Below, piece by piece: positions 33,306-44,153 of a stretch of DNA of 64,000 nt. The DNA comes from Hymenobacter norwichensis DSM 15439 (GTDB taxonomy: Bacteria; Bacteroidota; Bacteroidia; Cytophagales; Hymenobacteraceae). The DNA lies in the NCBI RefSeq assembly GCF_000420705.1, contig NZ_ATVL01000006.1, positions 868,267 to 932,266 on the forward strand, in the 5' to 3' direction. Within the stretch, counting starts at the first letter, position 1. Each line of letters starts with the position of its first letter. The notes beneath the pieces are model-generated. The model was not told where the DNA came from and searched no databases. It was given only the letters and a program-made list of their open reading frames with translations. Position numbers and translations under genes: made by a program.

Positions 33306-35765
33306 ATGTCTGAAAACTCTGCCGAAGTAGTTTCTATTGTGGCTACCGACCCCGAGCAGCCGCTTGACCTGCAAGATGCCCCGGCTACGCTGCCTTTATT
33401 GCCCGTACGCAACACTGTGCTGTTTCCGGGCGTGGTGCTGCCTGTTACGGTTACCCGCAAAAAGAGCGTCCGGTTGGTGCGCAAGGCCTACCGCGGCGAC
33501 AAACTAGTGGGGGTAGTGGCCCAGAAAAATAATCAGCAGGAAGACCCGGCGCTAGCTGATTTGTACGAAATGGGTACGATGGCCAAAATTCTGAAGCTGC
33601 TGGTGCTGCCTGATGGTAACACAACCATCATCATTCAGGGCCAAAGCCGCTTCCAGATTGAAGAGCAAACTCAAGCCACGCCGTTTCTGACGGCGCGGGT
33701 GAAATATTTCACCGAGACCTTCCCCACCAAAAATACCAAGGAAGTAAAGGGCTTAGTAGCGTCATTGAAAGACGCCGCGGCCAAAATGCTGCGCCTTAAC
33801 CCCGATATTCCACAGGAGGCCCAGGTGGCACTCGACAATATTGAGTCGCCGGCTTTCCTCACGCATTTCCTTAGTTCCAACATCAACGTGGAAGTGGGGC
33901 AGAAGCAGAAGTTGCTCGAAATCAACGACGGTATTGAGCGAGGCACTCTGCTGCTGGAGATGATGATGAAGGAAATTCAGCATCTGGAAATCAAGCACGA
34001 AATCCAAAGCAAGGTCCACACCGACATCGACCAACAGCAGCGCGACTATTTCCTGCGCCAGCAAATTAAGGTGCTGCAAGACGAGCTAGGTGGCTCTGAA
34101 GGCCCCGACCAGGACGTGGACAAGTTTCGGCTACGGGCCAAAACCAAACAGTGGCCTGAAGCCGTAGCCAAGCACTTCAACAAAGAGCTAGACAAGCTAA
34201 GCCGCGTGAATCCGCAGGCCGCCGAGTACCCGCTGAGCGTGAATTACGTGGAGTTTCTGCTGGATTTGCCCTGGGGCGAGCAAACTAAAGACAACTTCAA
34301 CCTCAAGCGTACCCGCAAAATCCTGGATGCCGACCACTACGGCATGGAAAAGGTGAAGGAGCGCATTGTGGAGTACTTGGCCGTGCTCAAGCTAAAGCAG
34401 GACATGAAGGCGCCCATCCTGTGCCTATACGGCCCGCCCGGCGTGGGTAAAACCAGCCTCGGTCGCTCTATTGCTAAAGCCCTGGGTCGCAAATATGTGC
34501 GCATGAGCCTGGGCGGCGTCCGCGACGAAGCTGAAATCCGAGGACACCGCAAAACCTACGTGGGCGCCATGCCCGGCCGCATCATCTCGCAGATCAAAAA
34601 AGCTGGGGCGTCCAACCCGGTTATCGTGCTCGACGAAATCGACAAGCTGGCCTCTGATTTCCGCGGCGACCCGTCTTCAGCCTTGCTGGAAGTATTGGAC
34701 CCCGAGCAGAATTCCACCTTCACCGACAACTATCTTGAGGTGGAGTACGACCTGAGCCGTGTGCTGTTCATTGCCACGGCCAATTCGCTGGATACCATTC
34801 AGCCCGCCTTGCGCGACCGGATGGAAATAATTGACCTGACCGGGTACACGCTGGAAGAGAAAACTCAGATTGCCAAAAAGCACCTCTGGCCCAAGCAACT
34901 CACCGACCACGGCCTCAGCGTGAAGGACGTAGCCATTACCACTGCGGCGTTGCAGCGCGTCATCGACGACTACACCCGCGAATCGGGCGTGCGGAGCTTG
35001 GAGCGTAAGCTGGGCGGCGTAGTGCGCAATATTGCCAAAAGCAAAGCCATGAACGAGGCGTTTCCGGCCTCGTTGGAGCCCAAGGATATCGAGCGAATTC
35101 TAGGTCCAGCTGTCTTCGACCGAGACTTGTACCAGGACAATGAAACGGCTGGGGTAGTAACCGGCTTAGCCTGGACTTCGGTAGGCGGGGATATTCTGTT
35201 CATTGAAAGCCTGCTGAGCAGGGGCCGCGGCAAGCTTACGCTGTCGGGTCAGTTAGGCGACGTGATGAAGGAGTCGGCCATTACTGCGCTGAGCTACCTG
35301 CGCAGTCGCGCCGAGGAACTGGGCATCGACTACCGCCTCTTCGACCAGTACGACCTGCACATTCACTTCCCGGAAGGTGCCGTACCCAAAGATGGCCCCA
35401 GCGCCGGTATTGCCATATTTACCAGCATTGCTTCGGTATTCACGCAGCGCAAAATCCGCAGCCATTTGGCCATGACCGGCGAAATCACGCTGCGCGGTAA
35501 GGTGCTGCCAGTAGGTGGCATCAAGGAAAAGATTCTGGCCGCCAAGCGCGCTGGCATCCGCGACATTATTCTGTGCAGCAAGAACCGCAAGGATATTCTG
35601 GAAATAGCGCCCGAGTATCTCAAGGAAGTTGCCATCCACTACGCCGACCGGGTAGACGACGTGCTGAAGGTGGCTTTGTTAAACGAATTGGTAGAGCACC
35701 CGCTGAAACTAGTAGTGCGCGACGAGCCCTTAACGGCACCTTCTCCGAGCGTGGAAGTGCAGTAG
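33306..35765 (+). CDS. lon: ATP-dependent protease Lon
   Basis: 819 residues from the ATG at 33306; an ATG at 33264 and a GTG at 33234 give longer versions, and the conserved part starts at [16 protein letters not shown]. Order of domains: N-terminal substrate domain, coiled coil, AAA+ with Walker [12 protein letters not shown] and Walker [11 protein letters not shown], then the protease domain with Ser in [10 protein letters not shown] and Lys in [14 protein letters not shown]. It degrades misfolded and regulatory proteins in the cytosol. porQ follows 119 bases later after a hairpin. Confidence 0.98.
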   Translation: MSENSAEVVSIVATDPEQPLDLQDAPATLPLLPVRNTVLFPGVVLPVTVTRKKSVRLVRKAYRGDKLVGVVAQKNNQQEDPALADLYEMGTMAKILKLLVLPDGNTTIIIQGQSRFQIEEQTQATPFLTARVKYFTETFPTKNTKEVKGLVASLKDAAAKMLRLNPDIPQEAQVALDNIESPAFLTHFLSSNINVEVGQKQKLLEINDGIERGTLLLEMMMKEIQHLEIKHEIQSKVHTDIDQQQRDYFLRQQIKVLQDELGGSEGPDQDVDKFRLRAKTKQWPEAVAKHFNKELDKLSRVNPQAAEYPLSVNYVEFLLDLPWGEQTKDNFNLKRTRKILDADHYGMEKVKERIVEYLAVLKLKQDMKAPILCLYGPPGVGKTSLGRSIAKALGRKYVRMSLGGVRDEAEIRGHRKTYVGAMPGRIISQIKKAGASNPVIVLDEIDKLASDFRGDPSSALLEVLDPEQNSTFTDNYLEVEYDLSRVLFIATANSLDTIQPALRDRMEIIDLTGYTLEEKTQIAKKHLWPKQLTDHGLSVKDVAITTAALQRVIDDYTRESGVRSLERKLGGVVRNIAKSKAMNEAFPASLEPKDIERILGPAVFDRDLYQDNETAGVVTGLAWTSVGGDILFIESLLSRGRGKLTLSGQLGDVMKESAITALSYLRSRAEELGIDYRLFDQYDLHIHFPEGAVPKDGPSAGIAIFTSIASVFTQRKIRSHLAMTGEITLRGKVLPVGGIKEKILAAKRAGIRDIILCSKNRKDILEIAPEYLKEVAIHYADRVDDVLKVALLNELVEHPLKLVVRDEPLTAPSPSVEVQ

Positions 35766-35778
35766 TAGCCCTATTAAC

Positions 35779-35814
35779 AACTCATGGCACGAACTTCGGT
35801 CCGTGCCATGAGTT
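35779..35814 (+). terminator. stem-loop after lon
   Basis: 13-base perfect arms AACTCATGGCACG and complement. No U-tract, so termination may be weak and porQ may be partly read through. Confidence 0.55.
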
Positions 35815-35884
35815 GACGCGCAATAAAATGCCTGCTACGGCGTCTTAGTCCCGGAATACTTCTTGAACGCCGTATCTTGTTTTT

Positions 35885-36946
35885 ATGATTTCACTGCTAC
35901 AGTATCGGGCTATTGCTATTTTATCGGTTGGGCTGGGATTGAGCGTCGCTCCGGCGGCAATGGCTCAGATTGGGGGCCAACAGGCTTTTTCATTCCTGAA
36001 CTTGCCTACCGGTGCTAAAGCGGCGGCCTTGGGCGGCGTCAACGTATCAGCGCGCGACTCTGACCCGACGTTGTTTCTGAGCAACCCTGCCTTGCTGAAC
36101 GCTGATATGGAAGGCCGCTTGGCTCTCAGCTTCGTGGACTATGTAGCCGATATCAAGCAAAGTACTGCTGCCTATGCCTTCAAGCAGGGTAAAGCCGGTC
36201 GTTTTGGCATCGGGGTTACGTACTTGAGCTACGGAAATTTCGAGCAATACGATGCGGCAGGTAACTCGCTGGGGCAGTTTTCAGTGAATGAATACGCGCT
36301 GAGCATAGCTGACTCATACACCCAGGGCAATTTCACGTTGGGTGGTACGGCGCGGTTGGCCGTGTCGGGTATTGCCGGCAACCACTCGGTGGCTGCCCTG
36401 GCTGATGTTGGGGCTGTGTTCAAGCACCCCGAGCAGGATTTCACGGTGGGCCTAACCGCCCGTAATGTAGGCTATCAACTCAAAACGTATGCAGGCGCCA
36501 GCCGGGAACCGATGCCTCTTGACGTGCAGATTGGCGCGTCCATCAAGCCCGAGCACATGCCCTTGCGCTTCTCCATCACGGCGCATCACCTCCAGCAATT
36601 TGATATTGTGTACCTCGACCCCAACCAACGTGGGCAACTTGACGACCAAGGCAATGAGGTGGTAAAGAAAAAAAGCGTCGGTGACAAGATTGCTCGGCAC
36701 TTTGCGGTAGGTGGGGAGTTGATTCTGGGTAAAAACCTCAATGTGCGCGTCGGCTACAACCATCTCCAGCGCCGCGAATTGCGCCTCGATAATACCAGTG
36801 GCGGCGCGGGTCTTTCCTTCGGCGTCATGTTGCGTATCAGCCAGTTTCAGCTTGATTACACGTATGCCGGGGTTCATGCCAGCGGCGGCGCCAACTATTT
36901 CACGGTAGCCCGAAACCTGAATACGCTATTCACCAAAACCCAGTAG
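35885..36946 (+). CDS. porQ: type IX secretion protein PorQ
   Basis: 353 residues. A signal peptide (AILSVGLGLSVAPAAMAQ) precedes the family start QAFSFLNLPTGAKAAALGG. The chain is a repeated amphipathic beta pattern, the outer-membrane barrel of the PorV/PorQ type, and ends in VARNLNTLF. PorQ is part of the attachment complex that processes secreted proteins and anchors them at the surface. TATCTTGT ends four bases before the ATG, a possible leaderless start. The gene sits between lon and hslU. Confidence 0.9.
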   Translation: MISLLQYRAIAILSVGLGLSVAPAAMAQIGGQQAFSFLNLPTGAKAAALGGVNVSARDSDPTLFLSNPALLNADMEGRLALSFVDYVADIKQSTAAYAFKQGKAGRFGIGVTYLSYGNFEQYDAAGNSLGQFSVNEYALSIADSYTQGNFTLGGTARLAVSGIAGNHSVAALADVGAVFKHPEQDFTVGLTARNVGYQLKTYAGASREPMPLDVQIGASIKPEHMPLRFSITAHHLQQFDIVYLDPNQRGQLDDQGNEVVKKKSVGDKIARHFAVGGELILGKNLNVRVGYNHLQRRELRLDNTSGGAGLSFGVMLRISQFQLDYTYAGVHASGGANYFTVARNLNTLFTKTQ

Positions 36947-37044
36947 TGTGCAGTAGTTTTGGGGCATGTTAGGTGTTTGAACGTACTACCTATACTACGT
37001 AGGCAAAACTCGCCTAGCTACCACCTTTCCCTGATTCTCTGTTT

Positions 37045-38463
37045 ATGCTTGATTCAAATAGTTTCCTGACCCCGGCTCAGATTGTAGCCGAGCTCGATAA
37101 ATATATTATTGGCCAGCACGATGCCAAGCGCCATGTAGCCATTGCCCTGCGCAACCGCTGGCGCCGCCTGCACGCTCCAGCGGATATGCAGCGCGAGATT
37201 GTGCCCAACAACATCCTCATGATTGGCTCGACGGGCGTTGGTAAAACCGAAATTGCCCGCCGCTTAGCCGCCATTGCCGATGCTCCTTTCACCAAAGTGG
37301 AAGCCTCCAAATTTACGGAAGTCGGCTATGTGGGCCGCGACGTGGAGAGTATGGTTCGTGACTTGGTGGAACAATCAGTGAACCAAGTGAAGCAGCGCCG
37401 CAAAGAAGCGGTAAAAGTGCAGGCCGCGCAGGCTGTGGAGGATTTGATTCTGGATGCCTTGATTCCGCCCGTTACCGGTGGGGGAGGAGCCAGCAAATCT
37501 TCAGTCGGTTTCGGCGGAAGCTTGACCGACGGTTCTGCTATGCCTGAATCAGACTATGAGTTGAACGAGCGGACGCGTGATAAATTCCGTGAGAAGATTC
37601 GCAATGGTGAATTGGATGACCGCAAAATCGAGATTAAGGTAGCTCAGAACAATACGCCCGGCATCGGGGTAGTGGGCGGTGCTCCGGGCATGGACGAAGC
37701 CTCAATGGCCGGCATCCAGGATATGATTGGGGCCATGCTGCCCAAGAAAACCCGCAAGCGCAAAGTCACCATTGCCGAGGCCCGCAAGATTCTGCTCGAC
37801 GAAGAAGCAGCCAAACTCATCGATATGGATGAGGTGAAAGATGAAGCCATCCGCCAAGCCGAAAACGCCGGCATCATCTTTATCGACGAAATCGACAAGG
37901 TGGCCAGCCGAAGCAGCAAAGGTGGGGGTGGCCCCGATGTTAGCCGGGAAGGCGTACAGCGTGACCTACTGCCCATTGTAGAAGGCTCGGCCGTAAGCAC
38001 CAAATACGGTGTCGTCAACACCGACCATATCCTGTTCATTGCCGCCGGAGCTTTCCACGTGGCCAAGCCCTCCGACCTAATTCCGGAGCTGCAGGGGCGG
38101 TTTCCCATCCGGGTGGAGCTGCAAAGCCTTACCAAAGAAGATTTCTTCCGGATTCTGAAGGACCCCAAGAACGCGCTAACCAAGCAGTACGAGGCCTTAT
38201 TGCAGGCTGAAGAAGTATTTCTGAGCTTCGAGGATTCGGCGCTGGAGCGGTTAGCGGAAATAGCCTTTGAAGTGAATGCCGAAGTAGAGAATATCGGAGC
38301 CCGACGGCTGCATACGGTTATGAGCCGCTTATTGAACGATATTCTCTTCGATGTGCCCGATCTTATCGGTCCCAATGCACGAATCGTTATCAACCGGGAA
38401 TTAGTAGATGAGCGCCTGCAAGGCATGGTTCGTAACCGCGACGTATCACAGTACATCTTGTAA
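37045..38463 (+). CDS. hslU: HslU (ClpY) protease ATPase
   Basis: 472 residues, normal length. It starts LTPAQIVAELDKYIIGQHDAKR, has Walker A GSTGVGKTEIARR, the inserted I-domain (about 140-240), Walker B IIFIDEIDKV, and the C-terminal docking tail ending SQYIL. It unfolds substrates for the HslV peptidase, which is not in this window and would be elsewhere on the chromosome. Strong terminator at 38500. Confidence 0.97.
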   Translation: MLDSNSFLTPAQIVAELDKYIIGQHDAKRHVAIALRNRWRRLHAPADMQREIVPNNILMIGSTGVGKTEIARRLAAIADAPFTKVEASKFTEVGYVGRDVESMVRDLVEQSVNQVKQRRKEAVKVQAAQAVEDLILDALIPPVTGGGGASKSSVGFGGSLTDGSAMPESDYELNERTRDKFREKIRNGELDDRKIEIKVAQNNTPGIGVVGGAPGMDEASMAGIQDMIGAMLPKKTRKRKVTIAEARKILLDEEAAKLIDMDEVKDEAIRQAENAGIIFIDEIDKVASRSSKGGGGPDVSREGVQRDLLPIVEGSAVSTKYGVVNTDHILFIAAGAFHVAKPSDLIPELQGRFPIRVELQSLTKEDFFRILKDPKNALTKQYEALLQAEEVFLSFEDSALERLAEIAFEVNAEVENIGARRLHTVMSRLLNDILFDVPDLIGPNARIVINRELVDERLQGMVRNRDVSQYIL

Positions 38464-38499
38464 ATCAACTGGGTATAGTTTGCTTAGTAGAAAATAAGA

Positions 38500-38578
38500 A
38501 GAGCCGTTCAACGGTAGAGAAGTACTCCGCGTATTTATTGCGGATTCCTTTCTGCCCTTGAGCGGCTCTCACTTTTTC
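38500..38578 (+). terminator. long terminator after hslU
   Basis: AGAGCCGTTCAA / TTGAGCGGCTCT base, an imperfect inner stem, then CACTTTTTC. Confidence 0.8.
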
Positions 38579-38586
38579 ATCTATCC

Positions 38587-39318
38587 ATGCACTACTATAT
38601 CATCACCGGCGCCAGCCGCGGGCTAGGCAAAGCACTGGCCGAAGAAGCGCTAAAGCAACCGGATACGTCCGTGCTAGGCGTATCGCGCCATGCCACCATC
38701 ACACACGAGCGGTATCAGCATCAACCCCTCGACCTCTCCGATATGCTCGCCGTGCAGAACAACCTATACAAATTGTTTCCGGCCCGGCCCGATGCCACCA
38801 GCCTTACGCTCATCAACAATGCTGGTGTACTAGGTGAAATAGGTTATGTAGGTGAGTTACCCAACGAGCATTTCGAGTTTGTATTCGATGTGAATGTAGT
38901 TGCTCCTGCCATGCTCATGAACACCTTTCTGAGTGCCTATGGCAGCCAGACCAGCATCCCTCGTACTATCCTCAATATCAGCAGCGGAGCCGCCCAACGC
39001 CCCATTGATGGCTGGGGAGCCTACGGCGCCTCCAAAGCCGCCCTCGACGCCCTCACCCGTACCGCTCAGAAAGAACAAGATTTACGCAGTTCCGGCATCC
39101 GGTTGCGCAGTTTATCTCCTGGAGTAGTGGACACAGCTATGCAGGAACATATTAGAACGGCTGATGAGCAAGATTTTAGCGAAGCAACGCGGTTCTCCGG
39201 TTTATATTCTGAGGGGCAATTGGCCCAACCAGAAGTAACAGCGGGAAAAATTTTGGCGTGGCTGCACCGGCCCACTACAAACGGTGAGGAAATCGTACTA
39301 AGGATAGACTCTATTTAA
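38587..39318 (+). CDS. SDR-family oxidoreductase (sepiapterin-reductase-like)
   Basis: 243 residues. The cofactor motif is ITGASRGLGKAL near residues 6-17, NNAG is in LTLINNAGVLG, and YGASK gives the catalytic Tyr and Lys. The segment SSGIRLRSLSPGVVDTAMQ and the loop arrangement resemble sepiapterin reductase/benzil reductase (YueD) proteins. Cytosolic; substrate unknown. A strong terminator follows. Confidence 0.88.
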   Translation: MHYYIITGASRGLGKALAEEALKQPDTSVLGVSRHATITHERYQHQPLDLSDMLAVQNNLYKLFPARPDATSLTLINNAGVLGEIGYVGELPNEHFEFVFDVNVVAPAMLMNTFLSAYGSQTSIPRTILNISSGAAQRPIDGWGAYGASKAALDALTRTAQKEQDLRSSGIRLRSLSPGVVDTAMQEHIRTADEQDFSEATRFSGLYSEGQLAQPEVTAGKILAWLHRPTTNGEEIVLRIDSI

Positions 39319-39320
39319 AA

Positions 39321-39360
39321 AAAAAGCTCCCCAGCCTACTGACAGGCTGGGGAGCTTTTT
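39321..39360. terminator. bidirectional terminator
   Basis: 17-base arms AAAAAGCTCCCCAGCCT and complement with a 6-base loop; serves the SDR gene and the convergent SusD gene. Confidence 0.92.
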
Positions 39361-39371
39361 CTCATTCAATT

Positions 39372-40961
39372 CTAGTCAGCATCCCACCACACTGGTGTTT
39401 GGATGTCACCCGGGGCAATGCCAACCGAAGAGAAATTAGGGTTTCGGGTTAGCTCCGAATCAGGATAAGGCAAACGCTTAACAAAATTGCCGGCACCGAT
39501 GGTATTGTTGATTGGATTACGAAGAGGGGGGTTATTAGTCCGACGAACCTCAGTCCAAGCCTCAACGCCATTTGTTCCATACAAAGACAACCATTTTTGG
39601 AAGCTGATCTTCCTCAGACGATCAGCTTGTGCGGCTGTAGTTGTGAAGTTGATAGTTGGTCTGGCCAGATATGTTGTAACGGAAGTTCCGGTAACGCCAA
39701 ATCTTGCCATTGCAGCCGTAACAGCATCCGTATAGAGTTGAGCTGCATTCTCGCCGCTAGAGGCCCAGCCACGCGTAGCTGCTTCAGCCCGTAGAAAAAG
39801 GCTTTCGTCGTAGGTCAACAACAGGGTTGGCCGAGCGCTTGCTGGAGCGTCAGTTGCGGTAATACCAGCGTAGGTACTACCTGCAGCATTGTTTTGCGTG
39901 AATCGCGAACCAATAAAGAAAGTACCAGGAAGTGAATACCGAGTTGTATTGAATGCTCCGTTAGGACTCGTAGGTGTAGCAAAATTATTCGGATACACCG
40001 ATTGCCCTGGAGATACAAAACGATACTCAACAGTATTGGGAGTAGCTAAATCTGCATCTAGAAAATAGATGGGCAGACGTGGGTCGCTCAATGTGACCAT
40101 CGTATCACCAATCGTACGGCTACCGGCTAGGTTACCAGGTAGGCGGAAGTTAGCTTGGTAAAAAGGATTGGCATTTTGTGTTGTACCCGCTTGGTTGGTG
40201 AAAAGAAAGCTGTCGGCACTATTGCGCATCCAATCAGGATTGCTCGCATACAAAGCCTTAATTCCTGCTTCAGCACCAGCCGGGTCCTTTTGGCTGGTGC
40301 GCAAATATAGCTTCAGCTTCAGCGTGTTAGCCAAGCGAATCCATTTGCTCATCAGCGCCTCACTAGATGCTCCATAGTTCAGGTCGGCAGTGGCCGGGAA
40401 TCGTCCTTGCTGCTTGCGAATATCAGCTATACCTTCATCAAGCAGCAACTGCAGACCCGCGTAGATATCTTGCTGGCGGTCATACTTAGGGGTTGTGTTA
40501 GTACTACCCTGGAGTGCTTCAGAAAACGGAATGTCACCGTATAAGTCAGTCAAAATTTGAAAGTTGTGTGCTTTCAAAATCTTTGCAATACCAACTATGC
40601 GGAATTCTCCTTGTGGAGTGCCCTGCTCGATAATGTTCTGAAAGTCCTGCAATGAGCCCGCGTAAAGGCCCTGAAACTGACGTCCGTCGAAAGAGCTTGA
40701 AGGCAGATTATACTGGTCATAGCTACGGTATTGGTTCGCACCCTGAGGGATACCCATATGCTGAGCAAGTACTTCACCTAGAATATTGTACTGGCCGCCC
40801 ACGATAAAGCTGGTAAAAGCTTGGCCAGAGGGAAGAACCAGATCAATGCTGGCAGTAGTAGGGTTGTTAGGGTCGGTGTTGATGTCAAATATATCGTCGC
40901 AGGCACTTGTGCCTACCACGAGCCCTAATAGTGCAACGAATTGAAGTTTTTTGAGCTTCAT
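39372..40961 (-). CDS. SusD/RagB-family lipoprotein, pair 1
   Basis: 529 residues. Signal peptide with lipobox VGTSAC (Cys at 21), then DDIFDINTDPNNPTTA, the usual SusD start for this clade. The helical body has SusD-type parts (GAGLQDFQNIIEQ, ILTDLYGDIPFSEAL, WIRLANTLKLKLYLR, KWLSLYGTNGVEAWTEVRR). It sits on the outer surface and closes over the SusC pore when a ligand is bound. It follows susC of pair 1 by 24 bases. This region is visibly AT-richer than the flanks. Confidence 0.92.
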   Translation of the reverse strand: MKLKKLQFVALLGLVVGTSACDDIFDINTDPNNPTTASIDLVLPSGQAFTSFIVGGQYNILGEVLAQHMGIPQGANQYRSYDQYNLPSSSFDGRQFQGLYAGSLQDFQNIIEQGTPQGEFRIVGIAKILKAHNFQILTDLYGDIPFSEALQGSTNTTPKYDRQQDIYAGLQLLLDEGIADIRKQQGRFPATADLNYGASSEALMSKWIRLANTLKLKLYLRTSQKDPAGAEAGIKALYASNPDWMRNSADSFLFTNQAGTTQNANPFYQANFRLPGNLAGSRTIGDTMVTLSDPRLPIYFLDADLATPNTVEYRFVSPGQSVYPNNFATPTSPNGAFNTTRYSLPGTFFIGSRFTQNNAAGSTYAGITATDAPASARPTLLLTYDESLFLRAEAATRGWASSGENAAQLYTDAVTAAMARFGVTGTSVTTYLARPTINFTTTAAQADRLRKISFQKWLSLYGTNGVEAWTEVRRTNNPPLRNPINNTIGAGNFVKRLPYPDSELTRNPNFSSVGIAPGDIQTPVWWDAD

Positions 40962-40985
40962 ATGAGAGGTTCTGTGAAACAGATA

Positions 40986-43900
40986 TTAAAGGGTCAGACG
41001 GAGGCTAGCACCATATGAACGAGTGGAAGGAAAGGCAAAGAATTCATAGCCTTGCGTGTTACCAGTACCAAATGAACTGCTTTCCGGATCAACGTGCTTC
41101 TGCGAAGAAGGAGTCCAGAGGAAAAGGTTACGTCCGATCAAAGAGAATTGAACACCTGTCAGCTTCACTTTGCTTACCAGAGTAGAAGGCAAAGAATAGC
41201 TCAGGCTTGCTTCACGCATTTTAACATAAGAAGCGTCGAAAAGCGTATTCTCTCCAGCATTAGCCACCTGCGACCAGTATAGGTAGCCTCCATTCGTTAG
41301 CACTGCATTAGACCCTTCATTAGGAACGGTAGTTCCATCAGCCTGTAATACAACAGAATTGGGGTATATAAATGGCTGACGGTCATTTGCTGTTGTCTCC
41401 TCTAAGTTACCTGCGAAATAACCAGAAGTAATGGTACGCGAGTAGAATTTGCCCCCTTGCTTGGTGTCAAACAGTACGTTTAGGGCTAGTCCTTTATAAG
41501 CAAAGGTGCTGGACAGGCCTGCCAAGTAATCTGGTTGAATGTTACCGAGGGTTTGCTGAGCAGGAGCCAGAAGCGGGAAACCAGTAGTCCGGTTAACCAC
41601 TATCCTACCTTGGTCGTCACGCCGCATGGCACTACCGTAGAAGCTACCATAAGGCTGACCAACGCGGGCTTCCAACACTGGCGAGCTCAAGCCACCAATG
41701 CTGATATTGGGCGTGTTACTGGTTACTTCCAGCACTTGGTTGCGGTTGCGGGTATAGTTCAGATTTAACTCCCATCGGAAGCCGTTGGCGAGCTTAACCG
41801 GTGTAGCATTAAGCACCACCTCAATACCGCGGTTACGCATGGTGCCCGCGTTAGAAGTAATAGCAGTATAGCCTGAGGTAGAAGGAATTGGTACAGCAAC
41901 CAGAATATCCTTGCTCTTGGAATTGTAATAGGTGAAGTCAAGTCCTACCCGATCCGATAAGAAGCGCAACTCCGTGCCAATTTCCCACGCAGTAGTCAGC
42001 TCCGACTTCAAATCAGGGTTGCCGAGTGCGTTGCCTACGCGGAAGCCAGGAACACCTGCATATGGGAAGGCATATTGTCCCTGAAATCCGTCATCAACGG
42101 AGGCACGTGTAAATACTGCCTGAAGTGCGTAAGGATCAGCTGACTTGCCAACAGATGCCACGTTCGCACGAATTTTGCCTAATGACAGGTACTTCTCATC
42201 GAGCTTAAATGCGTCAGAGAAAACAAAGCTGGTGCTGACGCTTGGATAAAAGAAAGAGCGGTTCTTTTTAGGCAAGGTCGATGATTGGTCGTTGCGCCCA
42301 GTAACGTTCAACGACAGATAGTCGCGGTAAGTAAACTGCACATCCCCGAAAACACCCAGAAGGCGAGTTTCACTCTGAGATTTATCTACCTGGGATGGGG
42401 TAGTAAGGTTGGTCAGTGAATACAGGCCGGGTACAATGATGCCTTGGCCATCGTTCACCGTACGCTCAAGGAACCGCTGCTGATAGTTAAGACCTGCGTT
42501 TATGCGCACCGAGAAGTCTTCATTCAATTCTTTCGTAACGGATGCAAAGGCATCAGTGGTTGAAAAACGTCCGAAAACGTTATCCTCGTTGTAGCGGCCT
42601 GCTAAGTTACCAATAGTACCAGGGACAATCCGTTGCCGCCGCCGGTCCGCGTACACATCAAGACTTTGGCGCAATGTAAATTCCAGCCAGCTAGTAGGCG
42701 CATAAATGATAGACGCACTACCCAGCAAGCGGTCCACGTCGTCAGTGTAGCGGTTGTTATCTAGTAGGAAGTAAGGGTTGTTTCTAAATCCGGTTAAATA
42801 ATATCCTGTCAGGTTATACCGTGGGTCGTTATAGTCTTTCTGGTCAGTAAACGATACGTCACGGGGGGTATTAACAATGGTTTGGATGATACCAGCGTTA
42901 GACTGCCCTTGGATGCCACGGTCGCCGCCAGATTTGATATAGCTTATAGAACCCTGCGTTCTTACTTTCTCAAATATGCTGGTTCCACCGCTGAGGGTGA
43001 TGTTGGTCCGCTTATAGTTGGTGAAAGGAATAATCGATTTTGTGCGTACGTCGGCAACCGATACGTAATAGTTGGACGCATCATTCGAGCCAGCGAATGA
43101 AACCGAGTTGTTATACGTAACGCCCGTATCGAAAAAATCACGAACGTTATCTGGGTTAGGACGAAATGGAATGGAGTCCGCTACCGTGGCACCAGCCGGC
43201 TTAGTAGCCACAGTCCGCCAGTCTTCCACCAAGCGGCCATCCATACGTGGGCCCCAACTGGTGTTATAATCAGCAAAATGCTCACCATCAAAACCGCTAC
43301 CGTATGTGTTCTGAAAATTTGGTAGGCGGTTTACCCGCTCAAAAGTTACGGCACTGTTTACACTAATCTGGGAGCGGCCTTTTATGCCGGTTCCTTTTTT
43401 AGTGGTGATAATAATAGCCCCCGAGGCGGCTTGCGCACCATAAAGAGCTGCTGCTGCCGGTCCTTTTAGGATAGTAATCTCTGCTATGTTATTGGGGTCG
43501 ATGTCGGCCGCACGGTTTGGCAAGTCAACTCCGTTGTTCAAATCGCCACCAGTGTTACCCGTTGAGTTAAGAGCAGAGTTACTAATAACGTTGCCATCTA
43601 TTACATAGATGGGCTGGTTGTTACCAGTGAAAGACTGAGGGCCACGAATTTGAACGCGCGTTGCACCACCAGCTGACCCCGAAGCACTCGTTATTTGAAC
43701 CCCTGCTACTCGACCCTGTAAAGAACGAACGGCATTCGTTTCGCTAGCTCGGGTAAGGTCCTCGTTTTTTAGGGTTTGAACAGCATAACCAAGTGTTTTG
43801 GTGCTACGTTCGATGCCTAGAGCAGTTACAACTACTTCGTTCAGCTGCTTCGTATCTTGAGCCAAGCTGATATTGATAGTGCTTTCTGCACCTAGAGCAC

Positions 43901-44153
43901 GCTCTATCGTGATATAGCTAACAGAACTGAATGTAAGAGTGCCACCACTAACTGGAACGCCATTGAGCGAGTAAGTGCCATCTGAGTTAGTTGATACCCC
44001 GTTAGTAGTGCCTTTTACTAGCACAGTGACGCCTGGTAATCCTTCACCCGTCTCCCGATCTGTAACCCGACCTGAAACTGTTCGGGTTTGTGCCGATACC
44101 TGCTGCAACAGGCCAACCATGAGTATAGGACTCATGAGTAAGGTTTTGTTCAT
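40986..44153 (-). CDS. SusC/RagA-family TonB-dependent receptor, pair 1
   Basis: 1055 residues. A signal peptide, then a carboxypeptidase-regulatory-like domain (SGRVTDRETGEGLPGVTVLVKG), a TonB box region (LNEVVVTALGIER), the plug domain (RVAGVQITSASGSAGG, YVIDGNVI), and a long barrel with the terminal strand ending LRLTL. It takes in a large ligand, helped by TonB energy. The ligand is unknown; no glycan-degrading enzyme is adjacent. Its start faces the decayed LacI gene across 500 AT-rich bases. Confidence 0.94.
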   Translation of the reverse strand: MNKTLLMSPILMVGLLQQVSAQTRTVSGRVTDRETGEGLPGVTVLVKGTTNGVSTNSDGTYSLNGVPVSGGTLTFSSVSYITIERALGAESTINISLAQDTKQLNEVVVTALGIERSTKTLGYAVQTLKNEDLTRASETNAVRSLQGRVAGVQITSASGSAGGATRVQIRGPQSFTGNNQPIYVIDGNVISNSALNSTGNTGGDLNNGVDLPNRAADIDPNNIAEITILKGPAAAALYGAQAASGAIIITTKKGTGIKGRSQISVNSAVTFERVNRLPNFQNTYGSGFDGEHFADYNTSWGPRMDGRLVEDWRTVATKPAGATVADSIPFRPNPDNVRDFFDTGVTYNNSVSFAGSNDASNYYVSVADVRTKSIIPFTNYKRTNITLSGGTSIFEKVRTQGSISYIKSGGDRGIQGQSNAGIIQTIVNTPRDVSFTDQKDYNDPRYNLTGYYLTGFRNNPYFLLDNNRYTDDVDRLLGSASIIYAPTSWLEFTLRQSLDVYADRRRQRIVPGTIGNLAGRYNEDNVFGRFSTTDAFASVTKELNEDFSVRINAGLNYQQRFLERTVNDGQGIIVPGLYSLTNLTTPSQVDKSQSETRLLGVFGDVQFTYRDYLSLNVTGRNDQSSTLPKKNRSFFYPSVSTSFVFSDAFKLDEKYLSLGKIRANVASVGKSADPYALQAVFTRASVDDGFQGQYAFPYAGVPGFRVGNALGNPDLKSELTTAWEIGTELRFLSDRVGLDFTYYNSKSKDILVAVPIPSTSGYTAITSNAGTMRNRGIEVVLNATPVKLANGFRWELNLNYTRNRNQVLEVTSNTPNISIGGLSSPVLEARVGQPYGSFYGSAMRRDDQGRIVVNRTTGFPLLAPAQQTLGNIQPDYLAGLSSTFAYKGLALNVLFDTKQGGKFYSRTITSGYFAGNLEETTANDRQPFIYPNSVVLQADGTTVPNEGSNAVLTNGGYLYWSQVANAGENTLFDASYVKMREASLSYSLPSTLVSKVKLTGVQFSLIGRNLFLWTPSSQKHVDPESSSFGTGNTQGYEFFAFPSTRSYGASLRLTL

